Part shown: positions 6,712-15,304 of the stretch, in pieces
How positions within the stretch are numbered: position 1 is the stretch's first letter
Layout of the letters: each line of letters begins with the position of its first letter
From: an uncultured Oscillospiraceae bacterium
GTDB lineage: Bacteria > Bacillota > Clostridia > Oscillospirales > Ruminococcaceae
DNA length: 29,681 nt
Assembly: GCA_910587135.1 (NCBI GenBank)
Contig: CAJULF010000032.1
Location: 1-29,681 of the forward strand
Direction: 5' to 3'
Notes under the pieces: generated by a model
Seen by the model: only the letters and a program-made list of their open reading frames with translations
Told to the model about the DNA's origin: nothing
Databases searched by the model: none
Position numbers and translations under genes: made by a program

Positions 6712-6729
6712 ATTGATAATGTAATTATA
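6712..6729 (-). promoter_or_regulatory. Candidate Per/Fur-box over the perR promoter
   Basis: An A/T palindrome-like stretch reading GATAATGTAATTATA (within 6712-6729 on the plus strand) resembles the Per/Fur box TTATAATNATTATAA with one extra base in the centre. It overlaps the -10 at 6724-6729, as expected for autoregulation. Its match is imperfect. Confidence 0.4.
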
Positions 6730-6752
6730 CCATGCGTTTTTGTAAAAGTCAA
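6724..6752 (-). promoter_or_regulatory. Sigma-A promoter of perR
   Basis: On the minus strand, TTGACT (6752-6747) and TATAAT (6729-6724) have a 17-base spacer. The -10 lies 52 bases upstream of the perR ATG. Confidence 0.8.
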
Positions 6753-6864
6753 TAGCGTTTGGGGGTTATCGCCGCTTTTTGCACAATTTTATCCGCGAAC
6801 CGCGCTTTATTGAAAATGAAAGCGGCTTTCGGTATACGCCCAAAAGCCGCAAAAGTTTTATGAA
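6753..6864. other. Intergenic spacer between perR promoter and MITE-like element
   Basis: No gene seen. The only structure is the hairpin at 6822-6850. Together with the element at 6865-7024 it fills the gap between perR and the GH3 gene. Confidence 0.4.
6822..6850 (-). terminator. Possible terminator of the GH3 gene
   Basis: GCGGCTTT (6822-6829) pairs with AAAGCCGC (6843-6850). Read on the minus strand, the stem is followed by TTTCATTTTC, a T-rich tract. It lies about 190 bases past the GH3 stop, on the far side of the element at 6865-7024, which may have been inserted between gene and terminator. Confidence 0.4.
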
Positions 6865-7024
6865 AGCGTGTTCACATAAACGCTCAACGTCCGTCCTACG
6901 GCGAATTTTCCGCATAACTTCGTTAATTTTTCTCGGAATATATACAGTATACCTGCGAAAAACTGCCTCGTTATGCGAACAATCCGCTTCGCAATCCGAA
7001 TATTTCGATTTATGTTAACACGCT
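6865..7024. mobile_element. 160-bp MITE-like element with terminal inverted repeats
   Basis: The ends AGCGTGTTCACATAAA (6865-6880) and TTTATGTTAACACGCT (7009-7024) are 16-bp inverted repeats with a single mismatch. Inside is a second pair CGCATAAC/GTTATGCG (about 6911-6918 and 6970-6977) extended by TTTTTC/GAAAAA. There is no coding capacity. The form fits a miniature inverted-repeat transposable element or a structured repeat; no transposase relative is in the window. Flanking duplication is unclear. It sits 14 bases after the GH3 stop. Confidence 0.55.
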
Positions 7025-7037
7025 CTAAAAGGTATGC

Positions 7038-9797
7038 TTAAATTATGCCCTCTCTCATTATATTAAGTTTTAGCTCTTTAAGCTGCAGTCCGCTGCCGCC
7101 GAAATACAGCCTGCACACAATAAATCTTGTGTACATATTCACCTCGTGGGATATCTCGCTCCACTCTCCGTTTGTGCCGTTGTAGGTATACACGCCTGAG
7201 GGGAATCCTGTGGTGAACAGCGTTACGGGTATCTGCGCGGTGGCGCTCAGCTCGGATTTTGCCGAGATGGTCACGGAATATCTTCCGGGAACATCTATAT
7301 CCAGCGCGAAAACATAGGAGCTGCCCTTGTCCGTGCATATGCTGTCCAGCGGGAGCGTCAGCTCGCCGTTTACGGTGGGATAGAATATCACGTCCTTGGA
7401 TTCGTAGCTGTCGTCCTCATATGGACGGTTGATTATCTCTATTTCGGGAGCTGTTCCGCGCAGGCGCTCAAGAGCGCGGCTGAATGTAAGCATGCGGCAT
7501 ACGTTGGCAGCGTTTCTCTGAAGTTCGCCGCGTGTGAGTGTTCCCGCTTCAAGGGAGGAGAGGGTGTTGTCGTCGGTCAGGTTTTTAGCTGCCTCGGCGC
7601 ACACCATATAAACGTCGTTCTGCGCCCTTGCCATTGCCGCGAAGTTGTTCTGGCGAGGGGCTTCTCCGCGGTCGTTCATGCAGCTCCACCAGTCGGTCAT
7701 AACAAAGCCCTCGAAGCCCCACTCGCCGCGCAGTATGGTTGTGCACAGGTCGTAGCTGCCCGCCGTCCACAGCCCGTTAAGCGAGCCGTAGGTAGTCATT
7801 ACGGTGGAAGCTTTTCCCTCTCTGACTGCTATTTCAAAGCCCTTAAGGTATATCTCTCGCAGCGCCCTCTCGGAAATGACGGAATCCATAGAATGCCGCC
7901 CCGTTTCCTGATTATTTCCCGCGAAATGCTTTATTGTGCCCGTTACATGAGTGCGGTGCAGCCCGCGAAGCTCCGCGGCGGCAATCGTGCCCGTAAGATA
8001 GGGGTCTTCGCTGAAATACTCGAAGTTTCGTCCGTTCAGCGGGTGGCGGTGTATATTCATACCGGGTCCGAGCAGACATTCCACATTGTTGGAGGCTACC
8101 TCTATTCCCGCAAGCACGAACAGCTTCTCCACCAGCTCAGGATTGAATGTGCAGGCAAGCAGCGTGCCGTTCGGCAGGCTGAAAGCCTTTGTGCCGCAGT
8201 CAAGACGCATTCCCGAAGGTCCGTCGTCGCAGCAGCCCGCAGGGATACCGAATCCCGCAAGATTATCGGAAACTCCTCCGAACGCCGCTGCCGTTCCGGG
8301 GGTAACTTTCGGGCTGCCCATACCCTCGCCGCGTACTATACAGGAGAGGTCGTAGTCGGATAGCTGCGCGATAAATTCCCTCATACCGCATTTTCCGTCC
8401 GCAACATCTGTTAGCTTTAAGCCCGCGTCGCCGCTGTAAGGTATTTCCTCGGGGAGGTTTTCCGCGCGCCGCTTGTCCATATCTTCCGTGGCAGTGGGAA
8501 CGCTTTCCATAACGGTCTTGAACCCGTTCCCGTCGGGAGCGGGCTTTATTCTCTCAAAGGGGAGAACGGGAGCGCACGCTTCGAAGAGCCTCTTTACAAC
8601 CACTGTTTCGGTCTGAACAAAGGTGTAAACCTCCTCAGCGCCGCGAACGTCTGTTCCGACATAGAATGTAAAAGCGCCCTCTTCGCGGACATAGCAGGAC
8701 TTATTGCCTGTTGCGCCGCCGTCGTCGTAGCTTGCCAGCTCGTCGAGGGGTATAGAAAAACTAAGCGTCTGCTCCTCGCCGACAGCAAGATTTTTTGTTT
8801 TCTTATATGCGCAAAGTCTGCGCAGAGGGTTGCCGAGCTTTCCCTGCGGTGCTTGGAAATAAACCTGCACTACTTCTTTTCCCGAACATTCGCCGACATT
8901 TTTAACGGTAACTTCAAAGGATACCTTTTCACCGTCCGCCGACGCGGAAGCTTTCAGTTCAAACCGTGTATAGGAAAGACCGTAGCCGAACGGATACAGC
9001 ACCTTGTCTTTGGCAAATGTTTCAAAATAGCGGTAGCCTACATAGACGTCCTCGCAGTAAAATTCCCGTTCGGTATTACCGAACCATTTTGCCGAGGGGT
9101 AGTCCGCAACGCTCTCGGCTATTGTGTCCGGCAGCTTTCCGCAGGGGCTTACTCTGCCCGTCAGCACGTCCGCCGTGCCGAGTCCTCCGATCATGCCGCC
9201 CTGCCAGCCGTATATTACTGCGTCCGGTTTTATTCGCCTTACAAAGCTCATATCAATGATCCCGCCGACGTTCAGCAGCACGGTCATTTTTTTGAAGTTA
9301 GCCCTGACCTTTTTTAGCATATCAAACTCCGTCGATGTCAGGCGGTAAGAGCCCTCGCTGTCGGTCGAGTCCTGCTCCTCGCCCGCGGTTCTGCCGATTA
9401 TGCAGAGCGCCGCTGCGGAGGTCTGCGCGATTTTTTTCACCAGTTCCTCGCTCAGGGGCATTTCCTTTTGCGACCATGGTTCGCCGCCCCAGCCCACTCC
9501 CGGATCAAACGGGTTTTCCTTTTCCCATTGCGCGTATATCCCGCGAAGCTCCTCATTGAGTTGTATGCCGCACTCGGTAAGACCATCTGTGATGTTCCAA
9601 ACTTTATCAACGTTCACCATGCCGCCCGAACCTGTGCCGCTCTTATAGTAGTGCTCCTGAATACGCCCGAAGACCGCGAGATTCTCATCTTTTTTGAGCG
9701 GCAGCGCCCCGTTGTTCTCCAGCAGCACCATGCCCTCGGCGATGGTTTCCCGAGCCGCCGCGATGTATTCGTTCCAGTCAAGAGTTATCTTTGCCAT
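7038..9797 (-). CDS. Family 3 glycoside hydrolase with permuted domain order (beta-glucosidase-like)
   Basis: A 919-residue cytoplasmic enzyme with no signal peptide, probably releasing glucose or another sugar from the non-reducing end of imported beta-linked oligosaccharides. The domains are in the permuted order known from rumen clostridial beta-glucosidases: GH3 C-terminal domain first (about 10-270, with the acid/base candidate Glu140/Glu141 in GEEQDSTD), a fibronectin III-like domain (about 280-400), then the TIM-barrel GH3 N-terminal domain (about 480-760). The barrel carries IKHFAGNNQE and the nucleophile Asp702 in FVMTDWW. Residues about 775-919 form an extra beta-rich module that I cannot name and that may bind carbohydrate. 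The ATG at 9797 follows AGGAGG. It is a single-gene unit. The substrate (gluco-, xylo- or another sugar) is not determinable by eye. Confidence 0.92.
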   Translation of the reverse strand: MAKITLDWNEYIAAARETIAEGMVLLENNGALPLKKDENLAVFGRIQEHYYKSGTGSGGMVNVDKVWNITDGLTECGIQLNEELRGIYAQWEKENPFDPGVGWGGEPWSQKEMPLSEELVKKIAQTSAAALCIIGRTAGEEQDSTDSEGSYRLTSTEFDMLKKVRANFKKMTVLLNVGGIIDMSFVRRIKPDAVIYGWQGGMIGGLGTADVLTGRVSPCGKLPDTIAESVADYPSAKWFGNTEREFYCEDVYVGYRYFETFAKDKVLYPFGYGLSYTRFELKASASADGEKVSFEVTVKNVGECSGKEVVQVYFQAPQGKLGNPLRRLCAYKKTKNLAVGEEQTLSFSIPLDELASYDDGGATGNKSCYVREEGAFTFYVGTDVRGAEEVYTFVQTETVVVKRLFEACAPVLPFERIKPAPDGNGFKTVMESVPTATEDMDKRRAENLPEEIPYSGDAGLKLTDVADGKCGMREFIAQLSDYDLSCIVRGEGMGSPKVTPGTAAAFGGVSDNLAGFGIPAGCCDDGPSGMRLDCGTKAFSLPNGTLLACTFNPELVEKLFVLAGIEVASNNVECLLGPGMNIHRHPLNGRNFEYFSEDPYLTGTIAAAELRGLHRTHVTGTIKHFAGNNQETGRHSMDSVISERALREIYLKGFEIAVREGKASTVMTTYGSLNGLWTAGSYDLCTTILRGEWGFEGFVMTDWWSCMNDRGEAPRQNNFAAMARAQNDVYMVCAEAAKNLTDDNTLSSLEAGTLTRGELQRNAANVCRMLTFSRALERLRGTAPEIEIINRPYEDDSYESKDVIFYPTVNGELTLPLDSICTDKGSSYVFALDIDVPGRYSVTISAKSELSATAQIPVTLFTTGFPSGVYTYNGTNGEWSEISHEVNMYTRFIVCRLYFGGSGLQLKELKLNIMREGII

Positions 9798-9828
9798 TTA
9801 TTTTCCTCCTGTCAAAAGGTTTTTTATT

Positions 9829-9834
9829 ATTGTA
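9829..9834 (-). promoter_or_regulatory. Weak candidate -10 box for the GH3 gene
   Basis: TACAAT on the minus strand, preceded by TGC (extended -10), lies about 32 bases before the GH3 ATG. No good -35 is found 16-18 bases upstream. A second extended -10 (TGT then TATAAT) lies further up near 9898-9903. Both are tentative. Confidence 0.3.
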
Positions 9835-9986
9835 GCATATCCCGCGGCAAATTGGAAGTGGGTTATATAATTTTTTTATGAGCCGCCGCTGAAATATATT
9901 ATAACACCTCTCCAAAAATCCCGTATATAACAAAAGCGGCTTTTTTATCATTTTTTTATCTGAATAAATTCGGGTCACGCGCCGTC

Positions 9987-10015
9987 TTGACAAGCATTTT
10001 CACTTATGGTATAAT
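9987..10015 (+). promoter_or_regulatory. Sigma-A promoter of the kinase-like gene and metH
   Basis: TTGACA (9987-9992) and TATAAT (10010-10015) are both consensus, with a 17-base spacer and a TGG extended -10. They lie 77 bases before the ATG at 10092. This is one of the strongest-looking promoters in the window and probably also serves metH. Confidence 0.85.
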
Positions 10016-10091
10016 TTATGTGCGGCATTACTCACGCGCGGGAAAAACCGTATCGGACGGGTAGCGGATATTTTTAAATAGGGAGTAAATT

Positions 10092-10886
10092 ATGCGTGAA
10101 TTGATCATTGTCGAGGGCTTGCCCTGTTCGGGAAAAAGCTCGGCGGCACGGCATATTGCCGAAAAGTTCAATATGAGATGTTTTGACGAGGACAGCGGCG
10201 CGCACCCTGCGGATTATGAGTTTCACGCGTTCGTTCAGATGTCGGAGCTGGAGAAGCTTTCCTATGATGAGCAGAGTGAAATAATTGAAAAATCCGAGCG
10301 GAAAGCGGGAGGGGTCATCGTTTCGCTTTCGAAGTTTCGGGGCGATTTGTTCGATAAGCTTATTCGGTATAAAATATATGATTTTCTGCCATGGGAAACG
10401 GAAAAGCCCGTTATGCTGGGCAAGTGGCGCGAGTTTTCGGAAAATAAAAAGCCCGACGAAAAGTATGTTTTTAATTGCGTACTGCTCCAGAACCCCATGT
10501 GCGAAACCATGATGCGGTTTAATTTCAGCATTGACAGGTCGCGGGCATATATCGGGGAAATATGCGGTATCATAAAATCAATGAGCCCCTTGGTGGTGTA
10601 CCTTAAAAACGACAATATAGCTGACAGCGTAAAAAGGGCTGTCAACGAAAGGGGAAACGATTGGCTCAGCGCGGTAATTGATTATCATTGTAACGGAGCG
10701 TATGGCAGGTCAAAGCGGCTCGGCGGCTTTGACGGTTACATTTCCGCTTTGGAGGAACGGCAGCGCAGAGAGCTTACGATTTTATCGGAGATCGACATTG
10801 AGAGTATCGTGCTGAATAACCCGCAGACCGATTGGCAGGCGGCATATCGGACGCTTGACAAGATTTTGGCGCAAGGCTTTGCATAA
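10092..10886 (+). CDS. P-loop NTPase, kinase-like, function unknown
   Basis: A 264-residue protein starting almost directly with Walker A, GLPCSGKSS (residues 9-17), in the style of small-molecule or nucleoside kinases (AAA_33 type). The rest has an acidic DEDSG segment at about 32-36, a central helical part and a conserved-looking NERGNDWLSAVIDYHC region (about 188-203), but no motif that fixes the substrate. No membrane segment or signal is visible. The start ATG at 10092 follows TAGGGAG. A strong promoter lies upstream, and metH begins 65 bases after its stop with no clear terminator between, so the two may be cotranscribed. A link to methionine or cobalamin metabolism is suggested only by this position. 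Confidence 0.75.
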   Translation: MRELIIVEGLPCSGKSSAARHIAEKFNMRCFDEDSGAHPADYEFHAFVQMSELEKLSYDEQSEIIEKSERKAGGVIVSLSKFRGDLFDKLIRYKIYDFLPWETEKPVMLGKWREFSENKKPDEKYVFNCVLLQNPMCETMMRFNFSIDRSRAYIGEICGIIKSMSPLVVYLKNDNIADSVKRAVNERGNDWLSAVIDYHCNGAYGRSKRLGGFDGYISALEERQRRELTILSEIDIESIVLNNPQTDWQAAYRTLDKILAQGFA

Positions 10887-10951
10887 ATAACGGCTCGGTT
10901 GACAATAAGCCGCCCTAATGTCAATCTATTGCATTTAATAAGGAGATAAAA

Positions 10952-13345
10952 ATGACTTTCAGAGAATTGTTGGAAAATGAAGAATATATTGTTCTGGACG
11001 GAGCAATGGGGACTATGCTTCAAAAAAGCGGTCTTAAGCTGGGCGGTCTGCCCGAAGAGCTTAACTTCACCGATCCCGGGCTGATTGAGGATATACACCG
11101 CCAATATATCGCGGCGGGGGCGCGGGCGGTATACACAAACACATTCGGCGCGAACGCTCATAAGCTCAGGGGCAGCGGTCACAGCGTTGCCGAGGTCGTG
11201 GAAAAGGGAATAGAGATAGCCCGAAAAGCCTGCGCGGGCACGGATACGCTGGTCGCGCTGGACGTCGGCTCTCTTGGCAGAATGATGCGTCCCACAGGTG
11301 ATATGTCGGTCGATGAAGCATATGGAATGTTCAAGGAAATAATGCTGGCAGGGCGGGGCGCGGATTTTATCGTGCTGGAAACAATGACCGATCTGATGGA
11401 GATAAAGACCGCGCTGCTTGCCGCAAAGGAAAACACGGAGCTTCCCGTAGTCTGCACCATGACGTTTGAGGAAAATCTCCGCACGTTCACTGGCTGCGGG
11501 ATATCTGCGATGGCGCTTACGCTGTGCGGACTGGGCGCGGACGTTATCGGTATGAACTGCTCTCTCGGACCGAAAGAGGCTATACCCATAGTTGAAGAAA
11601 TAATGCGGTGGACAAGCGTCCCCGTTCTTATACGACCAAACGCGGGACTTCCCGACCCAAAAACAAATCAGTACGATATAACCCCGGAGGAGTATGCGCG
11701 GGTCATCGGAGAGATGTCGGAGCTTGGTGTAAAGCTGTTCGGCGGCTGCTGCGGTACTACGCCCGAATTTATCAGGGCGGTCTGCGGAGAGCTTCGCGGA
11801 AAGAAATTCGCCCCGAAATACGCGGAAATACCGCCCGCGGTCTGCTCCGCCTCGGAAACGATTATGATAGACACGGTACGTATTATCGGAGAGCGTATCA
11901 ACCCCACGGGGAAGAAGCTGTTCAAGGAAGCGCTGAAGCGCCGCGACTTGGATTACATCATGCGCCAGGCGATAGAGCAGACCGAAGCGGGCGCGGATAT
12001 ACTTGACGTAAACGTGGGACTTCCCGATATCGACGAAAAAGAGATGATGACTGCGGCGGTAGACGCGGTGCAGTCGGTGTGCGGAGCTCCCCTGCAAATC
12101 GACACCACCGAGCCTGACGTGCTTGAAGCCGCACTGCGCTTGGTGTCGGGCAAGCCGATAGTCAATTCCGTAAACGGCGAGGAGGAGAAGTTGGAGACCG
12201 TTCTGCCGCTGGTGAAAAAGTACGGCGCGGCGGTGGTCGGTCTGACCCTTGACAGCGGCGGTATCCCCAAGACCGCTGAGGAGCGCTTCGCCATCGCCGA
12301 GAAAATACTGAACCGCGCGTTGGAATACGGCATTCCCAAGCGCGACGTGTATATCGACTGCCTTACGCTCACCGCTTCGGCGGAGCAGGACGGGGTCGCG
12401 GAGACCCTTAAGGCGCTTCGCATGGTCAAGGAGCGTCTGGGGCTAAAAACGGTGCTTGGGGTGTCCAATATATCTTTCGGGCTTCCAAACCGTGAGCTGG
12501 TAAACTCCGCTTTTCTGACCATGGCGATGAACAGCGGGCTTGACCTGCCGATAATCAATCCGAATATTCCCGCGATGTCGGGAGCGGTATGTGCTTACAG
12601 ACTGCTTTCGGGCTATGACAGGCACGGCACTGACTATATCGGGCGCTATGCCGACGCGGTAATAACGACACAGGTGCAGAGCGCACAAACATCGCCGACA
12701 GTGCAGACTGCTTCGGTGTCAGATATCGGCGGAGCGATAGCAAACGGGCTTAAGGCTGAGTGCGCCGCGGCTGCTGAGCGGCTGCTGAAGGATGGCAGCG
12801 ACCCTATGGTGATCATTAACGAGCATCTGATACCCGCTCTTGATTCGGCGGGAGAGCGCTTTGAAAAAGGGGCTATTTTTCTGCCGCAGCTTATACAGTC
12901 CGCGGGAGCGGCGCAGGCGGCGTTTGATGTTATAAAAAGGTATATCGCCGAAAAGGGCGGCGCGAGCGAGAGCCGCGGCCGGGTAGTGCTGGCGACGGTA
13001 AAGGGCGATGTTCACGATATCGGGAAAAATATTGTGAAAACGCTGCTGGAAAATTACGGCTTTGAGGTTATAGATTTGGGCAAGGACGTGGAGTATCAGA
13101 CGGTAGTGGACGCGGCAGTAAAGTACGACGTGCGGCTGGTGGGACTGTCGGCGCTGATGACAACCACGCTGAAAAGCATGGAGGGCACAATAAAGCTGCT
13201 GCGCGAGAATAATGTGAACTGTAAAATAGTGGTGGGCGGAGCGGTGCTCACGCCCGAATACGCCGAAAAAATTGGAGCGGACTTCTACGCAAAGGACGCG
13301 AAGGAAACCGTAGATATTGCCAGAAAAGTATACGATGTTGGCTGA
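10952..13345 (+). CDS. metH: Cobalamin-dependent methionine synthase without reactivation domain
   Basis: A 797-residue MetH that transfers the methyl group of methyltetrahydrofolate to homocysteine through cobalamin. The homocysteine methyltransferase barrel (about 1-290) has zinc ligands Cys203 (MNCSLGP) and Cys266-Cys267 (GGCCGTTP). The pterin-binding barrel (about 305-570) begins at IIGERINPTGKK. The four-helix cap is about 590-670. The cobalamin domain (about 675-797) carries GDVHDIGKN with His688 as cobalt ligand. The AdoMet-binding reactivation domain of the E. coli enzyme (about 1227 residues) is absent, as in many clostridial MetH proteins, so a separate activation protein is expected elsewhere. 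The ATG at 10952 follows AAGGAGAT. The 65-base leader is too short for a cobalamin or SAM riboswitch. Confidence 0.95.
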   Translation: MTFRELLENEEYIVLDGAMGTMLQKSGLKLGGLPEELNFTDPGLIEDIHRQYIAAGARAVYTNTFGANAHKLRGSGHSVAEVVEKGIEIARKACAGTDTLVALDVGSLGRMMRPTGDMSVDEAYGMFKEIMLAGRGADFIVLETMTDLMEIKTALLAAKENTELPVVCTMTFEENLRTFTGCGISAMALTLCGLGADVIGMNCSLGPKEAIPIVEEIMRWTSVPVLIRPNAGLPDPKTNQYDITPEEYARVIGEMSELGVKLFGGCCGTTPEFIRAVCGELRGKKFAPKYAEIPPAVCSASETIMIDTVRIIGERINPTGKKLFKEALKRRDLDYIMRQAIEQTEAGADILDVNVGLPDIDEKEMMTAAVDAVQSVCGAPLQIDTTEPDVLEAALRLVSGKPIVNSVNGEEEKLETVLPLVKKYGAAVVGLTLDSGGIPKTAEERFAIAEKILNRALEYGIPKRDVYIDCLTLTASAEQDGVAETLKALRMVKERLGLKTVLGVSNISFGLPNRELVNSAFLTMAMNSGLDLPIINPNIPAMSGAVCAYRLLSGYDRHGTDYIGRYADAVITTQVQSAQTSPTVQTASVSDIGGAIANGLKAECAAAAERLLKDGSDPMVIINEHLIPALDSAGERFEKGAIFLPQLIQSAGAAQAAFDVIKRYIAEKGGASESRGRVVLATVKGDVHDIGKNIVKTLLENYGFEVIDLGKDVEYQTVVDAAVKYDVRLVGLSALMTTTLKSMEGTIKLLRENNVNCKIVVGGAVLTPEYAEKIGADFYAKDAKETVDIARKVYDVG

Positions 13346-13359
13346 TTTCAAAATAAGTG

Positions 13360-13385
13360 TGCGCGGAATTTTTAAGTTCCGCGCA
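13360..13385 (+). terminator. Probable terminator of metH
   Basis: TGCGCGGAA (13360-13368) pairs exactly with TTCCGCGCA (13377-13385) around an 8-base loop, 15 bases after the metH stop. The T-run after it is weak (TAAGTTTATTG). Confidence 0.5.
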
Positions 13386-13391
13386 TAAGTT

Positions 13392-13570
13392 TATTGAAAA
13401 AGCTTATATGCCGCGCAATGTCGGCGCATGAAATTTCAAAAAGTCGTGCGTTTGCGAACGCAAACGCACGCGGTTTCCGCCGGGCATGCGAAGCGAAGCG
13501 GAGTATGTCAGGCGGAAATTTTGAAATTTTTTAAATAATCAGTTTTACGTCAGCCTTTATATAAAAACTG
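13392..13570 (+). repeat. Structured dispersed repeat, copy A
   Basis: Between the convergent genes metH and malQ. Visible helices: outer AAATTTCAAAA (13431-13441) with TTTTGAAATTT (13519-13529); arm 1 CGTGCGTTTGCG (13445-13456) with CGCAAACGCACG (13459-13470); middle TTTCCGCC (13474-13481) with GGCGGAAA (13511-13518); end hairpin CAGTTTT (13540-13546) with AAAACTG (13564-13570). The inverted copy at 19169-19360 has the same helices at the same places, several with different but still complementary bases. The common parts are TGAAAAAGC and GCGCATGAAATTTC on the left and GAAATTTTTTAAATAATCAG on the right. Confidence 0.85.
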
Positions 13571-13573
13571 ACG

Positions 13574-13591
13574 CGGAATATAGAAATTCCG
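13574..13591 (-). terminator. Probable terminator of malQ
   Basis: Read on the minus strand, CGGAAT and ATTCCG pair around six bases starting 11 bases past the malQ stop, and CGTCAGTTTTTAT follows. The stem is short. The end hairpin of repeat copy A lies just beyond and may help. Confidence 0.4.
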
Positions 13592-13601
13592 AGCAGCCAT
13601 T

Positions 13602-15092
13602 TTATTTTAAGTTGGCATTAAGCCTAAAATAGGTATCCGCCAGTTCTCTAAGCTTTGAAGCATCGGCGGGCTTCGGCATTTTCCTCATGCGCCAGTTCCA
13701 GTTGCCGCCAAGAGTCGAGGGAACGTTCATGCGCCCCTCCTTGCCAAGTCCCATAACGTCCTGCATGGGTATAACCGCGAGATTGGCGGGGCTTGCGTAA
13801 ACGCTTCTGATAAAGCTGTAATTTTTGCCCTCGAACAAGCCTTTTTTGAGATACCTTTTAGACATGGCGCGGGACTTCCTGTCCGCTTCGTCGTACCATT
13901 GCATAACGGTGGCATTGTCGTGCGTTCCTGTATATGCTACGCAGTTTTTGGGGTAGCTGTGCGGAAGATGGTCGTTGTCGGAGTTTTCGGGATTGAAGCC
14001 GAATTGCAGCACCCTCATCCCGGGGAATCCCGTTTTCCTCAGCAGCAGCTTTACGCTGTCGAATATCTCTCCGAGATCCTCCGCGATAATGTTCACATTT
14101 CCAAGTTCTGCCTTTATCGCGTCAAAAAGCTCCAATCCCGGACCTTGTTCCCACTTTCCGTGCTCCGCGGTCTTTTGCCCGAATGGGATAGCGTAGTAGG
14201 TGTCAAAAGCGCGGAAGTGGTCTATGCGCAGCACGTCGTAATTTTTGGTGGATTTCCGCACTCTTTCTATCCACCAGTCATAGCCGCGCGCTTTCATCTC
14301 CTCCCAGTCATACAGCGGATTGCCCCATAGCTGACCCGTTGCGGAGAAGTAATCGGGCGGAACTCCCGCTACTCGCTTGGGATTGCGGGATTCCTCCAGC
14401 TCGAACAGCTCGGGCTGTGCCCAGACGTCCGCGCAGTCGGGGGAAACATATATCGGAATATCGCCTATGATCTCTATTCCTATGCTGTTGCAGTAGCGGT
14501 GAAATCTGTCCCACTGGCGGAAAAAGATATATTGGGAAAACTTTCTGAACCTTATCTCGTCCCGAAGCTCGTCTCTGTACCGTTCCATCGCTTCGGGAGT
14601 CCTGAGTTTGATATCATCGTCCCACAGCGTCCATGGCTTGCCGCCGAATTTGTCCTTGAGCGCCATAAATAGCGCGTAGTCGTCAAGCCAGTCCGCTTCG
14701 TCGAGCGTAAACGAGGTGTACCCCACGTCGTCCTCAAATTTCTTGGACGCTTCGCGGAGCAGCTCCGTTTTGGTCCTGTTTACCTTTTCAAAGTCGACAT
14801 AGTTGGGATCGGCGCCGTAATCCGCCTGCTCCACCTGCTCCCTTGCAAGAAGCCCCTGCTCCACAAGCTCGTCGAGGTCTATCATCAGCGGATTTCCGGC
14901 GAAAGAGGAAAACGGCTGATACGGAGAGTCGCCGTAGCCTGTCGGACCTATCGGCAGCACCTGCCAGAAGCGCTGTCCCGCGTCCCTAAGCCATTCCGCG
15001 AACCAGTCTGCTTCTCTGCCCAGTGTACCGATCCCATAGGGGGAGGGGAGAGAGGTTATGTGCATAAGAATACCGCAGCTTCGTGTATTCAA
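13602..15092 (-). CDS. malQ: 4-alpha-glucanotransferase (amylomaltase)
   Basis: A 496-residue family 77 glycoside hydrolase that disproportionates maltodextrins, in glycogen or starch breakdown in the cytoplasm. The catalytic residues are visible: nucleophile Asp291 in LRIDHFRAF, acid/base Glu338 in IIAEDLGEI and Asp392 in TGTHDNATV. The N-terminus is GILMHITSLPSPYGIGTLG. The start is taken as TTG at 15092: AAAGGAG lies at 15102-15108, giving 9 bases of spacing, whereas the in-frame ATG at 15101 touches the ribosome site and cannot be used, and the longer frame to 15143 has no site. Length fits the family (about 500). It is the last gene on this minus-strand block and convergent with metH. 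No maltose transport or amylase gene is adjacent. Confidence 0.93.
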   Translation of the reverse strand: MNTRSCGILMHITSLPSPYGIGTLGREADWFAEWLRDAGQRFWQVLPIGPTGYGDSPYQPFSSFAGNPLMIDLDELVEQGLLAREQVEQADYGADPNYVDFEKVNRTKTELLREASKKFEDDVGYTSFTLDEADWLDDYALFMALKDKFGGKPWTLWDDDIKLRTPEAMERYRDELRDEIRFRKFSQYIFFRQWDRFHRYCNSIGIEIIGDIPIYVSPDCADVWAQPELFELEESRNPKRVAGVPPDYFSATGQLWGNPLYDWEEMKARGYDWWIERVRKSTKNYDVLRIDHFRAFDTYYAIPFGQKTAEHGKWEQGPGLELFDAIKAELGNVNIIAEDLGEIFDSVKLLLRKTGFPGMRVLQFGFNPENSDNDHLPHSYPKNCVAYTGTHDNATVMQWYDEADRKSRAMSKRYLKKGLFEGKNYSFIRSVYASPANLAVIPMQDVMGLGKEGRMNVPSTLGGNWNWRMRKMPKPADASKLRELADTYFRLNANLK

Positions 15093-15116
15093 AATAATCA
15101 TCTCCTTTATTAAAAT
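15093..15116 (-). promoter_or_regulatory. Ribosome site that fixes the malQ TTG start
   Basis: On the minus strand AAAGGAG (15108-15102) is followed directly by ATG and then, 9 bases from the site, by TTG. Only the TTG has usable spacing. Confidence 0.7.
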
Positions 15117-15304
15117 ATCAAAATTTCCGCTAAGCGTCTGCAAACGCAGGCGCGCGCTTTTTTAATTATATGTGTGCGTTATGTCCCGCGTTTTTGAGTG
15201 TGCTACTATCACGGTATCATGGGGACATATGTATCTTATATCCTGTTTTTACAAGATATTGCGCGGGTCTTTTCGGCAAATTTTGCCTTGTACCAGACAA
15301 AATT

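Noticed and set aside
10887..10951. Cobalamin or SAM riboswitch upstream of metH
   Set aside because: The leader is only 65 bases long and shows no B12-box or SAM-type helices; the promoter lies upstream of the preceding gene.
10736..12097. A 453-codon minus-strand frame opposite metH
   Set aside because: It overlaps two clear plus-strand genes, has no recognisable motifs and lacks a ribosome site; it is antisense to conserved MetH motifs.
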